Assembly: GCA_017642695.1 (NCBI GenBank)
Contig: JAEPQD010000002.1
Coordinates: 248,001 to 312,000 of the forward strand
Source of the DNA: Parvibaculum sp.
Lineage (GTDB): Bacteria > Pseudomonadota > Alphaproteobacteria > Parvibaculales > Parvibaculaceae
Direction of reading: 5' to 3'
DNA: 64,000 nt
The notes beneath the pieces were generated by a model, which saw only the letters and a list, made by a program, of their open reading frames with translations, was not told the origin of the DNA and ran no database searches. The position numbers were made by a program, and so were the translations under genes. Numbering within the stretch: position 1 is the stretch's first letter; each line of letters opens with the position of its first letter. Positions 28,226-35,680 of the stretch are shown here, one piece after another.

Positions 28226-28942
28226 ATGAAGATCGGTGACAGCAAGCCTCTCGGCCCTGCCGCCCCGGTTTCGTCCCGGGAACGGGCGCGGTCGCGCTCG
28301 GGCGACCCGTCCGCCGGCCGCCACGTCTCCGACAGCGCCAGTATCATGGGCATCCCCGAGGCCGAACTCACGCCCCGCGTGCGCGATGCGCTGATGCAGC
28401 TCATGGGCGAGGTGGCGGAGCTTCGCCGCGAGATGTCCGCGATGCATGAGCGGCTGCGCGAAAGCGAGGAGCTTGCCGACCGCGATCCGCTGATCCCCGT
28501 CCTCAACCGCCGCGCCTTCGTGCGCGAGCTTTCCCGCGTCATCGCGTCCGGGCGGCGCTATGGCGAAGCGGCCGGGCTTGTCTATTTCGATCTCGACAAT
28601 TTCAAGGGTGTGAACGATGCCCACGGCCATGCGGCGGGCGATGCGGCGCTTCAACACCTTGCGAACCTCGTTCTCGCCAATGTCCGCGAGACCGATATTC
28701 TCGGCCGTCTCGGCGGCGATGAACTCGGTCTGATCCTCGTCCGCGCCGACGAGGAGACGGCGAAGACGAAAGCGGCCTCGCTCGCTGCGCTCGTCTCTCG
28801 CGAACCCTTCCGCCATGGCGGCACCGAAATCCCGCTGTCGATTTCCGTCGGTGCCGTCTCCTTCACGGGCGAGGACGAGCCCGACGACGCGCTCGCCCGC
28901 GCGGACCGCGCCATGTACGAGGCGAAGCGCAAGGACGGCTGA
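28226..28942 (+). CDS. GGDEF-domain protein with a GGDEL site
   Basis: 238 residues: a disordered N-terminus, a coiled coil (about 47-84) and a GGDEF domain. The signature reads GGDEL at 163-167, with Leu in place of the final Phe, and an intact inhibitory I-site RETD at 154-157. The metal-binding FDLDNFKGVND is present. It could make c-di-GMP or serve as a c-di-GMP-binding protein; the Gly-Gly-Asp-Glu core favours activity. There is no membrane segment or sensor domain beyond the coiled coil. Confidence 0.87.
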   Translation: MKIGDSKPLGPAAPVSSRERARSRSGDPSAGRHVSDSASIMGIPEAELTPRVRDALMQLMGEVAELRREMSAMHERLRESEELADRDPLIPVLNRRAFVRELSRVIASGRRYGEAAGLVYFDLDNFKGVNDAHGHAAGDAALQHLANLVLANVRETDILGRLGGDELGLILVRADEETAKTKAASLAALVSREPFRHGGTEIPLSISVGAVSFTGEDEPDDALARADRAMYEAKRKDG

Positions 28943-28948
28943 GCGCCC

Positions 28949-29161
28949 TCAGGCGATAATGTCCGGGAACAGAATGTCGTCGATTTCCTGGATGCGGTCG
29001 CGCAGCTGCAGCTTCTTCTTCTTCAGCCGCTTGATCTGCAGATGGTCCGGCAGCGGCAGCGCCTCGAGCGCATAGATGGCGTGGTCGAGGTCGCGATGCT
29101 CTTCCTTGAGCTTCGCGAGGGTCTGCCGAAGCTCCTGTTCTTCCTGCTCGGTCATGGGCAT
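28949..29161 (-). CDS. YdcH-like (DUF465) coiled-coil protein, copy 1
   Basis: 70 residues, nearly all helical and charged: LRQTLAKLKEEHRDLDHAIYALEA, then LQIKRLKKKKLQLRDRIQEID. This HRxLDxxI...LKKxKLxLKDxI pattern defines DUF465. It converges on the GGDEF gene with 6 bp between the stops. The ATG at 29155 is an equally possible start. Function unknown. A relative lies at 29989. Confidence 0.8.
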   Translation of the reverse strand: MPMTEQEEQELRQTLAKLKEEHRDLDHAIYALEALPLPDHLQIKRLKKKKLQLRDRIQEIDDILFPDIIA

Positions 29162-29239
29162 CCGATCTGGGGGGCTGCCACGCGGCCCATCGGCAAGGGT
29201 TGTAACGCGTGGCCCGTGCGGCCGACAAGCGCGAAGCGT

Positions 29240-29878
29240 TCAGGGCTTCTCTTTCGGGGCGCGGACGGGGCTCCGCCTGCCGTCCTTCAGGTCCTCGCCC
29301 CAGCGTTTCGCCGCAGGAAGGTCGAGCCCGAAAAGGTCGAGCGTGCGGGCTGCCGTCTGCGTCACGAGATCGTCGACCGATTTCGGTTTCGCATAGAGGC
29401 CCGGCACCGGCGGGGCGATGATCGCGCCGATTTCGGAGAGTTGCGTCATGGTGCGCAGATGGCCCGTGTGAAGCGGCGTTTCGCGCACCATCAGCACGAG
29501 GCGGCGGCGTTCCTTCAGCACGACGTCTGCCGCCCTTGTAAGGAGCGACGAGGTCACGCCCGTCGCGATTTCCGACATGGTGCGGACCGAGCAGGGCGCC
29601 ACTATCATGCCGAGCGTGCCGAACGAGCCGCTCGCGATCGCCGCGCCGATATCCTCGATCCGGTAGCGCGTATGCGCGAGCCTGTCGAGATCCTTCGCCT
29701 TCACGCCGGTCTCGTAGCCGAGCGTCATCTCGGCGGCCCTGGTTATGACAAGGTGGCTCTCGACGCCGGCGTCCTTCAGGAGTTCCAGCACCCGGACCCC
29801 GTAGGCCACCCCGGACGCGCCGGAGATTCCCACGATGAGACGGGGGTTCTGGGAAGGGGTCGGGTTTTTTCCAGCCAT
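29240..29878 (-). CDS. ubiX: Flavin prenyltransferase UbiX
   Basis: 212 residues. It joins dimethylallyl phosphate to FMN to make the prenylated flavin used by UbiD decarboxylases, including the one in ubiquinone synthesis. Marks are IVGISGASGVAYGVRVLELL at the N-terminus, the Ser-rich loop (IVAPCSVRTMSEIATG), RRRLVLMVRETPLHTGHLR and the final YAKPKSVDDLV. No Shine-Dalgarno is visible before the ATG. No ubiD is in the window. Confidence 0.94.
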   Translation of the reverse strand: MAGKNPTPSQNPRLIVGISGASGVAYGVRVLELLKDAGVESHLVITRAAEMTLGYETGVKAKDLDRLAHTRYRIEDIGAAIASGSFGTLGMIVAPCSVRTMSEIATGVTSSLLTRAADVVLKERRRLVLMVRETPLHTGHLRTMTQLSEIGAIIAPPVPGLYAKPKSVDDLVTQTAARTLDLFGLDLPAAKRWGEDLKDGRRSPVRAPKEKP

Positions 29879-29988
29879 GATTGCAAAGACTTACACGGAG
29901 TTGCCGATTTTTGCGAGAGCCGTTCGACAAGTCCCTCAAAAGGAGTCACAATTTCGTCGTCTCTGGCTTAACGAAAGGACGGGATGAG

Positions 29989-30165
29989 ATGGCTTTGGAG
30001 TCTCACATTGCCGAGCTTCGTGATCGACATAAGGCTCTTGAACAGGAGATCGACGACCAGATACATCACCCCAGCAGCGACGACCTGCACATTGCTGAAC
30101 TCAAGAAACAGAAACTGCGATTGAAGGAAGAAATCGAGCGGCTGAATTCCAGAAACGCAGCCTGA
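29989..30165 (+). CDS. YdcH-like (DUF465) protein, copy 2 (58 aa)
   Basis: 58 residues starting at ATG 29989 after AAAGGACGGG. The pattern ESHIAELRDRHKALEQEIDDQ then LHIAELKKQKLRLKEEIERL is the canonical DUF465 hairpin of two helices. It is divergent from ubiX, with copy 1 on the far side of ubiX. Function unknown. A terminator follows. Confidence 0.85.
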   Translation: MALESHIAELRDRHKALEQEIDDQIHHPSSDDLHIAELKKQKLRLKEEIERLNSRNAA

Positions 30166-30198
30166 ACAATCCGGACAGACGTCCAACAAGAGTTTCAG

Positions 30199-30223
30199 CG
30201 CCGGGCCAACAGCCCGGCGTTTT
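30199..30223 (+). terminator. Intrinsic terminator after the YdcH-like gene
   Basis: CGCCGGGC (30199-30206), CAACA, GCCCGGCG (30212-30219), then TTTT. It separates the converging YdcH-like and acyl-CoA ligase genes. Confidence 0.8.
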
Positions 30224-30238
30224 GCATGGGGAGAGCGT

Positions 30239-31867
30239 CTAGAGCTCCCCCGCCTGCTCCCTCAGCTTGAACTTCTGCACCTTGCCGGTCGACGTCTTCG
30301 GCAGGTCCGTGAAGACCACCGTCTTCGGGCATTTGAAATGCGCGAGCTTCTCGCGGCAGTAGTCGATCACGTCCTTCTCCGTCAGCGACGCGCCCTTGCG
30401 GAGCGTGATGAACGCGCAGGGCGTCTCGCCCCATTTCTCGTCCGGCCGCGCCACCACCGCCGCCTCGATGATGTCGGGATGCTTGTAGAGCACATCCTCC
30501 ACCTCGAGCGATGAGATGTTCTCGCCGCCCGAGATGATGATGTCCTTGGAGCGGTCCTTGAGCTGAATGTAATTGTCGGGATGCCAGACGCCGAGATCGC
30601 CGGAGTGGAACCAGCCGCCCGCGAAGCTTTCCGCGCTCGCCTTCGGGTTCTTGAGATACCCTTTCATCACGACATTGCCGCGGAACATGACCTCGCCCAT
30701 CGTCTCGCCGTCGCGCGGCACTTCCTCCATCGTCTCCGGGTCGCGCACGGAAATCCCTTCCAGCACGGCATAGTTCACGCCCTGACGCGCCTTCACCTGT
30801 GCGCGCGCGTCGAGCTCCAGTTCGTCCCATTCGTCATGCCACGCGTTCACCACCGCCGGCCCGTAGGTTTCGGTGAGGCCGTAGACATGGATCACGTTGA
30901 AGCCCTGCGCTTCGAGCTTGCGGATCGTCGCGGCGGGCGGCGGGGCGGCGGCCGCGAAATAATGCACCGTGTTCGGCAGCGGTTTCTTCTCGTCTTCGCC
31001 CGCATTGATGAGGAAGCTCATCACGGTCGGCGCGCCCGCCATATGCGTCACGCCGTGCTCGGCGATGGCGCTGAAGATGTTTGCGGCGGTGACGCGGCGC
31101 AGGCACACATGCGTGCCCGCGATGACGCTCAATGACCAGGTGAAGCACCAGCCGTTACAATGGAACATCGGCACCGTCCAGAGATAGACGGATTTGTCCG
31201 TCATCCCCGCCGTCACGATGTTCCCCATCGCCAGCAGATAGGCGCCGCGGTGATGGAAGACGACGCCTTTCGGGTTGCCGGTCGTGCCCGACGTATAGTT
31301 GAGGGAGATCGCCTGCCACTCGTCGGCGGGAAGCTGCCAGTCGAAATGTGCGTCGCCTTTCGCGAGAAACGCTTCGTACTCGATCTCGCCGATGCGTGTC
31401 CCCGCGCCGTCATATTCCGGGTCGTCGATGTCGATCACGAAGGGCGTCACCTTCGCGTTCGCGAGTGCCTCCTTGCCGAGCGCCGAGAATTCCCGGTCGA
31501 CGAACAGCGCCTTCGCCTCGCCGTGGTCCAGCATGAAGCCGATGATCGCCGCGTCGAGGCGGATGTTCATGGTGTTCAGCACCGCGCCCACCATCGGCAC
31601 CGCATAGTGGAGTTCCAGCATCGCTGGAATGTTCGGCGCGATCACCGACACCGTGTCGCCGAGCCCGATGCCGCGCTCGGAGAGCGCCGAGGCGAGCTTC
31701 CGGCAGCGCGCATAGAACTCCGCGTAGTTGGTGCGGATCTTCCCATGCACCACGGCGAGCTTCTCGGGATAGACCTCCGCCGAGCGTTTCAGGAAACTCA
31801 GCGGCGAGAGCGGCTGATGGTTCGCCGGGTTCTTGTCGAGATCGAGCTCATAGGGGTTCGTCGTCAT
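30239..31867 (-). CDS. AMP-dependent acyl-CoA synthetase
   Basis: 542 residues, of the adenylate-forming family that activates a carboxylic acid with ATP and CoA. It has the P-loop YTSGTTGNPKG, the hinge region FHSGDLGVWHPDNYIQLKDR, GGENISS and the catalytic lysine in STGKVQKFKLR. The N-terminus NPYELDLDKNPANHQPLSPL is typical of medium- or long-chain and methylthiopropionate ligases, so the chain length cannot be fixed. I start at 31867; the upstream frame to 31981 runs into low-quality sequence. Confidence 0.88.
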   Translation of the reverse strand: MTTNPYELDLDKNPANHQPLSPLSFLKRSAEVYPEKLAVVHGKIRTNYAEFYARCRKLASALSERGIGLGDTVSVIAPNIPAMLELHYAVPMVGAVLNTMNIRLDAAIIGFMLDHGEAKALFVDREFSALGKEALANAKVTPFVIDIDDPEYDGAGTRIGEIEYEAFLAKGDAHFDWQLPADEWQAISLNYTSGTTGNPKGVVFHHRGAYLLAMGNIVTAGMTDKSVYLWTVPMFHCNGWCFTWSLSVIAGTHVCLRRVTAANIFSAIAEHGVTHMAGAPTVMSFLINAGEDEKKPLPNTVHYFAAAAPPPAATIRKLEAQGFNVIHVYGLTETYGPAVVNAWHDEWDELELDARAQVKARQGVNYAVLEGISVRDPETMEEVPRDGETMGEVMFRGNVVMKGYLKNPKASAESFAGGWFHSGDLGVWHPDNYIQLKDRSKDIIISGGENISSLEVEDVLYKHPDIIEAAVVARPDEKWGETPCAFITLRKGASLTEKDVIDYCREKLAHFKCPKTVVFTDLPKTSTGKVQKFKLREQAGEL

Positions 31868-32000
31868 CGGAAGCCTCGTGGGGCGCGCGGGGAGGGGAGG
31901 GCGTCGCCCCACGTTACCCAGCGCGCGGGAGTGCGGCAAGGCGGTGCGCCCGTCTCTCTCTCGTGCTCGTTTTGTGGGCACACCGGGTCAAAAACAAAAG

Positions 32001-32085
32001 TGTCATCCCGGCGAAAGCCGGGATCCATCTGACTCGCGCATCCCGACGCGGTGGCCCATGGACCCCGGCTTCCGCCGGGGTGACA
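32001..32085. repeat. REP-like palindromic repeat R1
   Basis: TGTCATCCCGG... and its inverse ...CCGGGGTGACA enclose about 60 bp that contains GCGAAAGCCGGGATCC and GGACCCCGGCTTCCGCC. It matches R3 at 37658-37744 in both arms. This GTCATCCCGGCGAAAGCCGG type of element is scattered through many alphaproteobacterial genomes between genes. Confidence 0.8.
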
Positions 32086-32115
32086 TATGTGGGAAAAATA
32101 GAGCCGGGGGGATGC

Positions 32116-32817
32116 ATGGACGAGAAAGCGAAGCGGAAGGAGCGGCTCGAGCGCGAGCTTCACACTCACCTCGAGCCCGGCGAAACGCTGCTCTGGAGCG
32201 GCCAGCCGCAGACAGGAATCCTCTTCCGGCCTTGCGAGCCGCTGGCCATCTACACGTCCGTCTGGGCCGGCATCCTCTGGCTCATCATGGTTTTCTTCCT
32301 GATCAGTGCCATTCTTCACGGACCGCACATCGAGAGGGGGGCTGAGGGAATCGGTCTTCCGGACCCTGTCTCCGTCGCCTGGATGCTCTTCATCTTCCCC
32401 GGGGGCCCCTATTATGCGCTCGGCCGGTTCTTCTACGACGCGCGCAAGCGTGAGCGGACGCTCTACGCGGTCACCGACCGCCGTCTCATCATCCTCTCCG
32501 GGCTGCTGTGGCGCTTCTGCCGGTCGCGCACCTATGATCGCGTCAGGTGGATTGCGAAGGAGACGGCTCTCTCCGGGCGCACATCGATCTGGTTCGGGCC
32601 GCGGCCACCCTGGCATTCCATACAGGGAGATTATCCGGTGGACCAGCCGCCCGAGCTGTCGGTCGCCAAGGCCGCCTATGTCTATCAGGTTCAGCACATG
32701 CGGCCTGCCGGACTCGTCAGCGTCCGCTTCGGCTGGTTCCTCTTCGAACTCATCGAGGACGGCGAGGCCGTCTATGCGCTCGCGGAAGAAGCGCGGCAAA
32801 AGGCACGAAGCGGATGA
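32116..32817 (+). CDS. PH-like membrane protein (module A)
   Basis: 233 residues. A charged start (MDEKAKRKERLERELHTH) leads to LEPGETLLWSGQP, then two membrane helices (about 50-70 and 88-107), RERTLYAVTDRRLIILSG and a region resembling bacterial PH domains. The same set of motifs recurs inside the next protein, so this is a duplicated unit. CCGGGGGG lies upstream of the ATG. Its stop overlaps the next ATG (ATGA). Function unknown. Confidence 0.75.
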   Translation: MDEKAKRKERLERELHTHLEPGETLLWSGQPQTGILFRPCEPLAIYTSVWAGILWLIMVFFLISAILHGPHIERGAEGIGLPDPVSVAWMLFIFPGGPYYALGRFFYDARKRERTLYAVTDRRLIILSGLLWRFCRSRTYDRVRWIAKETALSGRTSIWFGPRPPWHSIQGDYPVDQPPELSVAKAAYVYQVQHMRPAGLVSVRFGWFLFELIEDGEAVYALAEEARQKARSG

Positions 32818-34361
32818 TACGGCGCATATTGGCGACAGCGAGTTTTGTGCTCGTGCTTCCCGTGTCGGCGGCGGCCCTTTTTGCGCTCGTCGCGTTTCCC
32901 GAGGCGGTCGGCATCTCCATGAGATATCCCGAGGCCCTCATGCTCTGGGGGGCGCGCTTCCTGTTTCCGTTCGCCGGTGCCGTCGCATCGTTCTGCAACG
33001 GCCTGCATCTCTACCGTGGCTCGGTGCGGGGGTCGTTCTTCCGGCGTCTGCTTCACGTCTCCAACGTGACCTTTGCCGCGTTGTTCTGCTTTGCCATCTG
33101 GCTCCTCTCCACCGTGACGGTCGGCTACGGCTTTGAAGGCGTTTCTTTCACGGGGACGGTCATCGTCGTTGCGATCCTTGCAACACCCCTCCTCATCGTC
33201 GCGATCTACATGGTGCTGCTGTTCTGGCGCGGCGCGGTCGACGATCCGCCGCATTCCGCCCCGATGCCGGACCGTGAGAGCGGGACACCGGCGGACGAAA
33301 AGCGGAAAGAAGAACTCGAACAGGAGCTGCGCGCCCGTCTCGAACCCGGCGAAACCCTGCTCTGGAGCGGACAGCCATGGGAGGGGCTCATCCTGCGCGC
33401 GTATGAACCCCTTCTCATCCCCTTCATGTTCGTATTTACAGGCGTGCTCTACGCCGTCGCGTCACCAATTCTGACGGGCCTTTTCCTTTCCCCGGTGCCG
33501 GAACTGCTGGCGGTGCTGGCTTCCCTCGTTCTCGTGCCTGGCTTTCTCTTCGGAGCGTTCTACCTTTTCGCGGGGCGTTTCCTCTTCGACGGCGCGCTCC
33601 GCAAGCGAACGCTTTACGCCGTTACGAACCGCCGCCTGCTGATCCTCTCGGGTCTGTTCCGGCGGTGGATGCGCGAGCGTTCTCTCGAGAAGCCCACCTG
33701 GATCAGGGCATGGCGGCATCTGTCAGGCCGCATGACGCTCGTCTTCGGCCCGATGCCCGCCTTCCAGTTCCTTTTCCTGTCCGGCATCTCTCCGCGGCGC
33801 TTTGGTCCGTTCGTGTTCGAACATGTCGAGAAGGGAGACGAGGTGCTGTCCCTCCTCTCGGAAATGAAGGGCAATGTCGATGCCACCGGAAAGGGGCGGG
33901 ATGCGGCCGACCTTGTGCTGAAGATCGTGGGTGTGCTGAACTTTGTGCTTGCCGCGGCGGTGGGGCTTGGCCTCGCGATGGAGATGCCGGCCCTGCTTTC
34001 GGCCGATGACCGGTTGACCGAGGGTCGCGGAATCCCGGGGATCTTTCTCTTGCTCCTCAGTGTCTATGCGGTGTCCTGCTTGGCGGCAGCCTTCGGCAAC
34101 GGCGCGCTGTCATGGCGGCGCCGGACCGAGGGGGCGGCGCTGCCCGCCGTCTTTCACCTCACCAACGGCCTGTTTCTCGGGCTCTCTATCGTCGCTCTCC
34201 TCGCCACATGGCAGCTCTGGGACTGCTGTACCGTCGGTGTGTCCGCCAATCCGGCATTTTTCGTCGCGACCGTCCTTCCGGTCTTCATCGTCTTCTCGGG
34301 TTATTTCATGATCCTTGTCCGGCACAGGTGGAGCTGGAAGGGAGGCATCCTCGAATGGTGA
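32814..34361 (+). CDS. Composite membrane protein: 4-TM module, PH-like domain, 4-TM module
   Basis: 515 residues in three parts. Residues 1-140 form a four-helix module with CNG at 61-63 and HVSN at 81-84. Residues 160-345 repeat the preceding PH-like protein (LEPGETLLWSGQP, RKRTLYAVTNRRLLILSG, FGPMP). Residues 365-515 form a second four-helix module with GNG at 428-430 and HLTNG at 448-452. The NG-to-HxxN spacing is 19 residues in both. I know no protein with this exact plan. The start overlaps the previous stop. Confidence 0.7.
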   Translation: MIRRILATASFVLVLPVSAAALFALVAFPEAVGISMRYPEALMLWGARFLFPFAGAVASFCNGLHLYRGSVRGSFFRRLLHVSNVTFAALFCFAIWLLSTVTVGYGFEGVSFTGTVIVVAILATPLLIVAIYMVLLFWRGAVDDPPHSAPMPDRESGTPADEKRKEELEQELRARLEPGETLLWSGQPWEGLILRAYEPLLIPFMFVFTGVLYAVASPILTGLFLSPVPELLAVLASLVLVPGFLFGAFYLFAGRFLFDGALRKRTLYAVTNRRLLILSGLFRRWMRERSLEKPTWIRAWRHLSGRMTLVFGPMPAFQFLFLSGISPRRFGPFVFEHVEKGDEVLSLLSEMKGNVDATGKGRDAADLVLKIVGVLNFVLAAAVGLGLAMEMPALLSADDRLTEGRGIPGIFLLLLSVYAVSCLAAAFGNGALSWRRRTEGAALPAVFHLTNGLFLGLSIVALLATWQLWDCCTVGVSANPAFFVATVLPVFIVFSGYFMILVRHRWSWKGGILEW

Positions 34362-34377
34362 TGCGGGGCAATCGTCA

Positions 34378-34803
34378 ATGAGGTGGGGGGTCAACATAAG
34401 CCTGCTGATGGTGGCGTCGGGCATGCTCGGCCTGTTGCAGGGCGCCATCGCGCTCGACTACTCCTTCGCCCATATGGACGAGCCGCCCGTCGATGCCTCC
34501 GATCTCCGGTTCGACGTCTATGTGATTGCGGTGAATGCCGCTTGCGTCCTTGCCGCCGCCTGCAACGGCATCGGCTTCTTCCGCCTGTGGCGCGGCAAGC
34601 CGGTATCGCTCCTGCTCCACCTGTCGAACGGCCTCTTCTTCCTCCTCTATCTGCCGGCGCTGCTCTACGTCCTCGCCTCGTTCCGCTGGATGCCTTCCAC
34701 GGACATGGCTGTTCTGGCGATGCTCGCGGTGTCGCTTCCCCTTGCCGGTGTCACCGGCGTCTATGTCGCGCTGCTTCGCCGCCGGCGCGCCGTGGCGGCG
34801 TGA
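34378..34803 (+). CDS. Free-standing 4-TM module protein
   Basis: 141 residues with four membrane helices (about 6-27, 47-68, 80-100, 108-132). CNG at 62-64 and HLSNG at 81-85 match the two modules of the preceding protein, with nearly the same spacing. The ATG at 34378 follows a GGGG-containing leader, 17 bp after the preceding stop; the next gene starts two bases after its stop. Function unknown, but it is plainly a relative of the modules upstream. Confidence 0.7.
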   Translation: MRWGVNISLLMVASGMLGLLQGAIALDYSFAHMDEPPVDASDLRFDVYVIAVNAACVLAAACNGIGFFRLWRGKPVSLLLHLSNGLFFLLYLPALLYVLASFRWMPSTDMAVLAMLAVSLPLAGVTGVYVALLRRRRAVAA

Positions 34804-34805
34804 CG

Positions 34806-35291
34806 ATGAAGAAAGTGAGCGCCTTTGCCGGTCTTGTATTGCTGGGCTTGCTTTCATGTCTTTCATGGGCGGCGGCGCAGCCCGCTCTCGACGATCCGGA
34901 GGAATTTCTGACGGGCTTTTGGGCGACGGGCGAAGAGCCGCCCGGCGGCCGGTGCGATACCAGGCCGGATGGCGCCAGCCTCGTTCAATTCGATTTCGGC
35001 GCGGCGGGAGGCAGGATGATCACCTACAACTCCTTCGACGCCTTCATGTTCGGACCCCTCACGGTGGAGAAGACGGGAGAAGCCACCCTTCTGCTGGCTG
35101 AATCCGGTCGAACGGAGGAAGTGGCTGCGCCTTCGACATTGCGTGTGTTGTCCGACGACAGCTTCGAGTTCGCCTCGGACGAGGCCGCACCGGTTATCTT
35201 CCACCGTTGCGACATGCAGGTAGAGGAATACGAACCCTCGCCTCCGCATGAGCCGGAACTCGCGCCTCGTCCCGTACCAGACCCGTCCTGA
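34806..35291 (+). CDS. Secreted protein of unknown function
   Basis: 161 residues with a signal peptide (KKVSAFAGLVLLGLLSCLSW, cleavage near residue 25 after AAA). The mature part is small, acidic and ends in a proline-rich tail (PSPPHEPELAPRPVPDP). Two cysteines (RCDTRPD and HRCDM) could form a disulfide. The fold is unrecognised; repeated EEFLTGFWATG and FGPLTVEKTG stretches suggest beta structure. It is likely periplasmic and is co-transcribed with the 4-TM genes. Confidence 0.65.
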   Translation: MKKVSAFAGLVLLGLLSCLSWAAAQPALDDPEEFLTGFWATGEEPPGGRCDTRPDGASLVQFDFGAAGGRMITYNSFDAFMFGPLTVEKTGEATLLLAESGRTEEVAAPSTLRVLSDDSFEFASDEAAPVIFHRCDMQVEEYEPSPPHEPELAPRPVPDPS

Positions 35292-35302
35292 AGAGAAGGC
35301 CC

Positions 35303-35643
35303 ATGCAAACCCAACTCGGCATCGCCAGTCTGGCCCTTGCACTGTTCGCGGCGGTTACGGCTCTGCTTTACGTGAAGTCCTTTCCCTCCTTCCTGCCAGT
35401 CTATCTCGCCGTCGCGGCGCTCGCCGCGCTCGCAACGGCATCTGCCTCATTCGCGGTGCGATCCGGCCGTGGATCGTGCTTCCCTTTCACCTGTCGAACG
35501 CCGCGTCCTTCGCCTTTTATCTCGACACCGCGGCCTATGCCGCGCTGCCGCTCGGCATCGTCGTCATATTGCGATTATCCTCCGCAGCCGCCGCTGATCG
35601 TCATCCGATCCCCCGACTCCCTGAGCCGCGCCGCCCGTGCTAA
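35303..35643 (+). pseudogene. Frameshifted fourth 4-TM module
   Basis: From ATG 35303 the frame reads two hydrophobic stretches (LGIASLALALFAAVTALLYV, VYLAVAALAALATASASF). Near 35450-35465 the module continues in another frame: RPWIVLPFHLSNAASFAFYL, with the HLSN signature, then LPLGIVVIL, to a stop at 35643. Joining the frames restores a module like that of the 34378 gene. A one-base deletion, or a sequencing error, explains the break. The first frame runs on, without meaning, into prpE. Confidence 0.6.
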
Positions 35644-35680
35644 AACCTCCCCAACAACAAAAATGACGGGGAGCGGCAGC

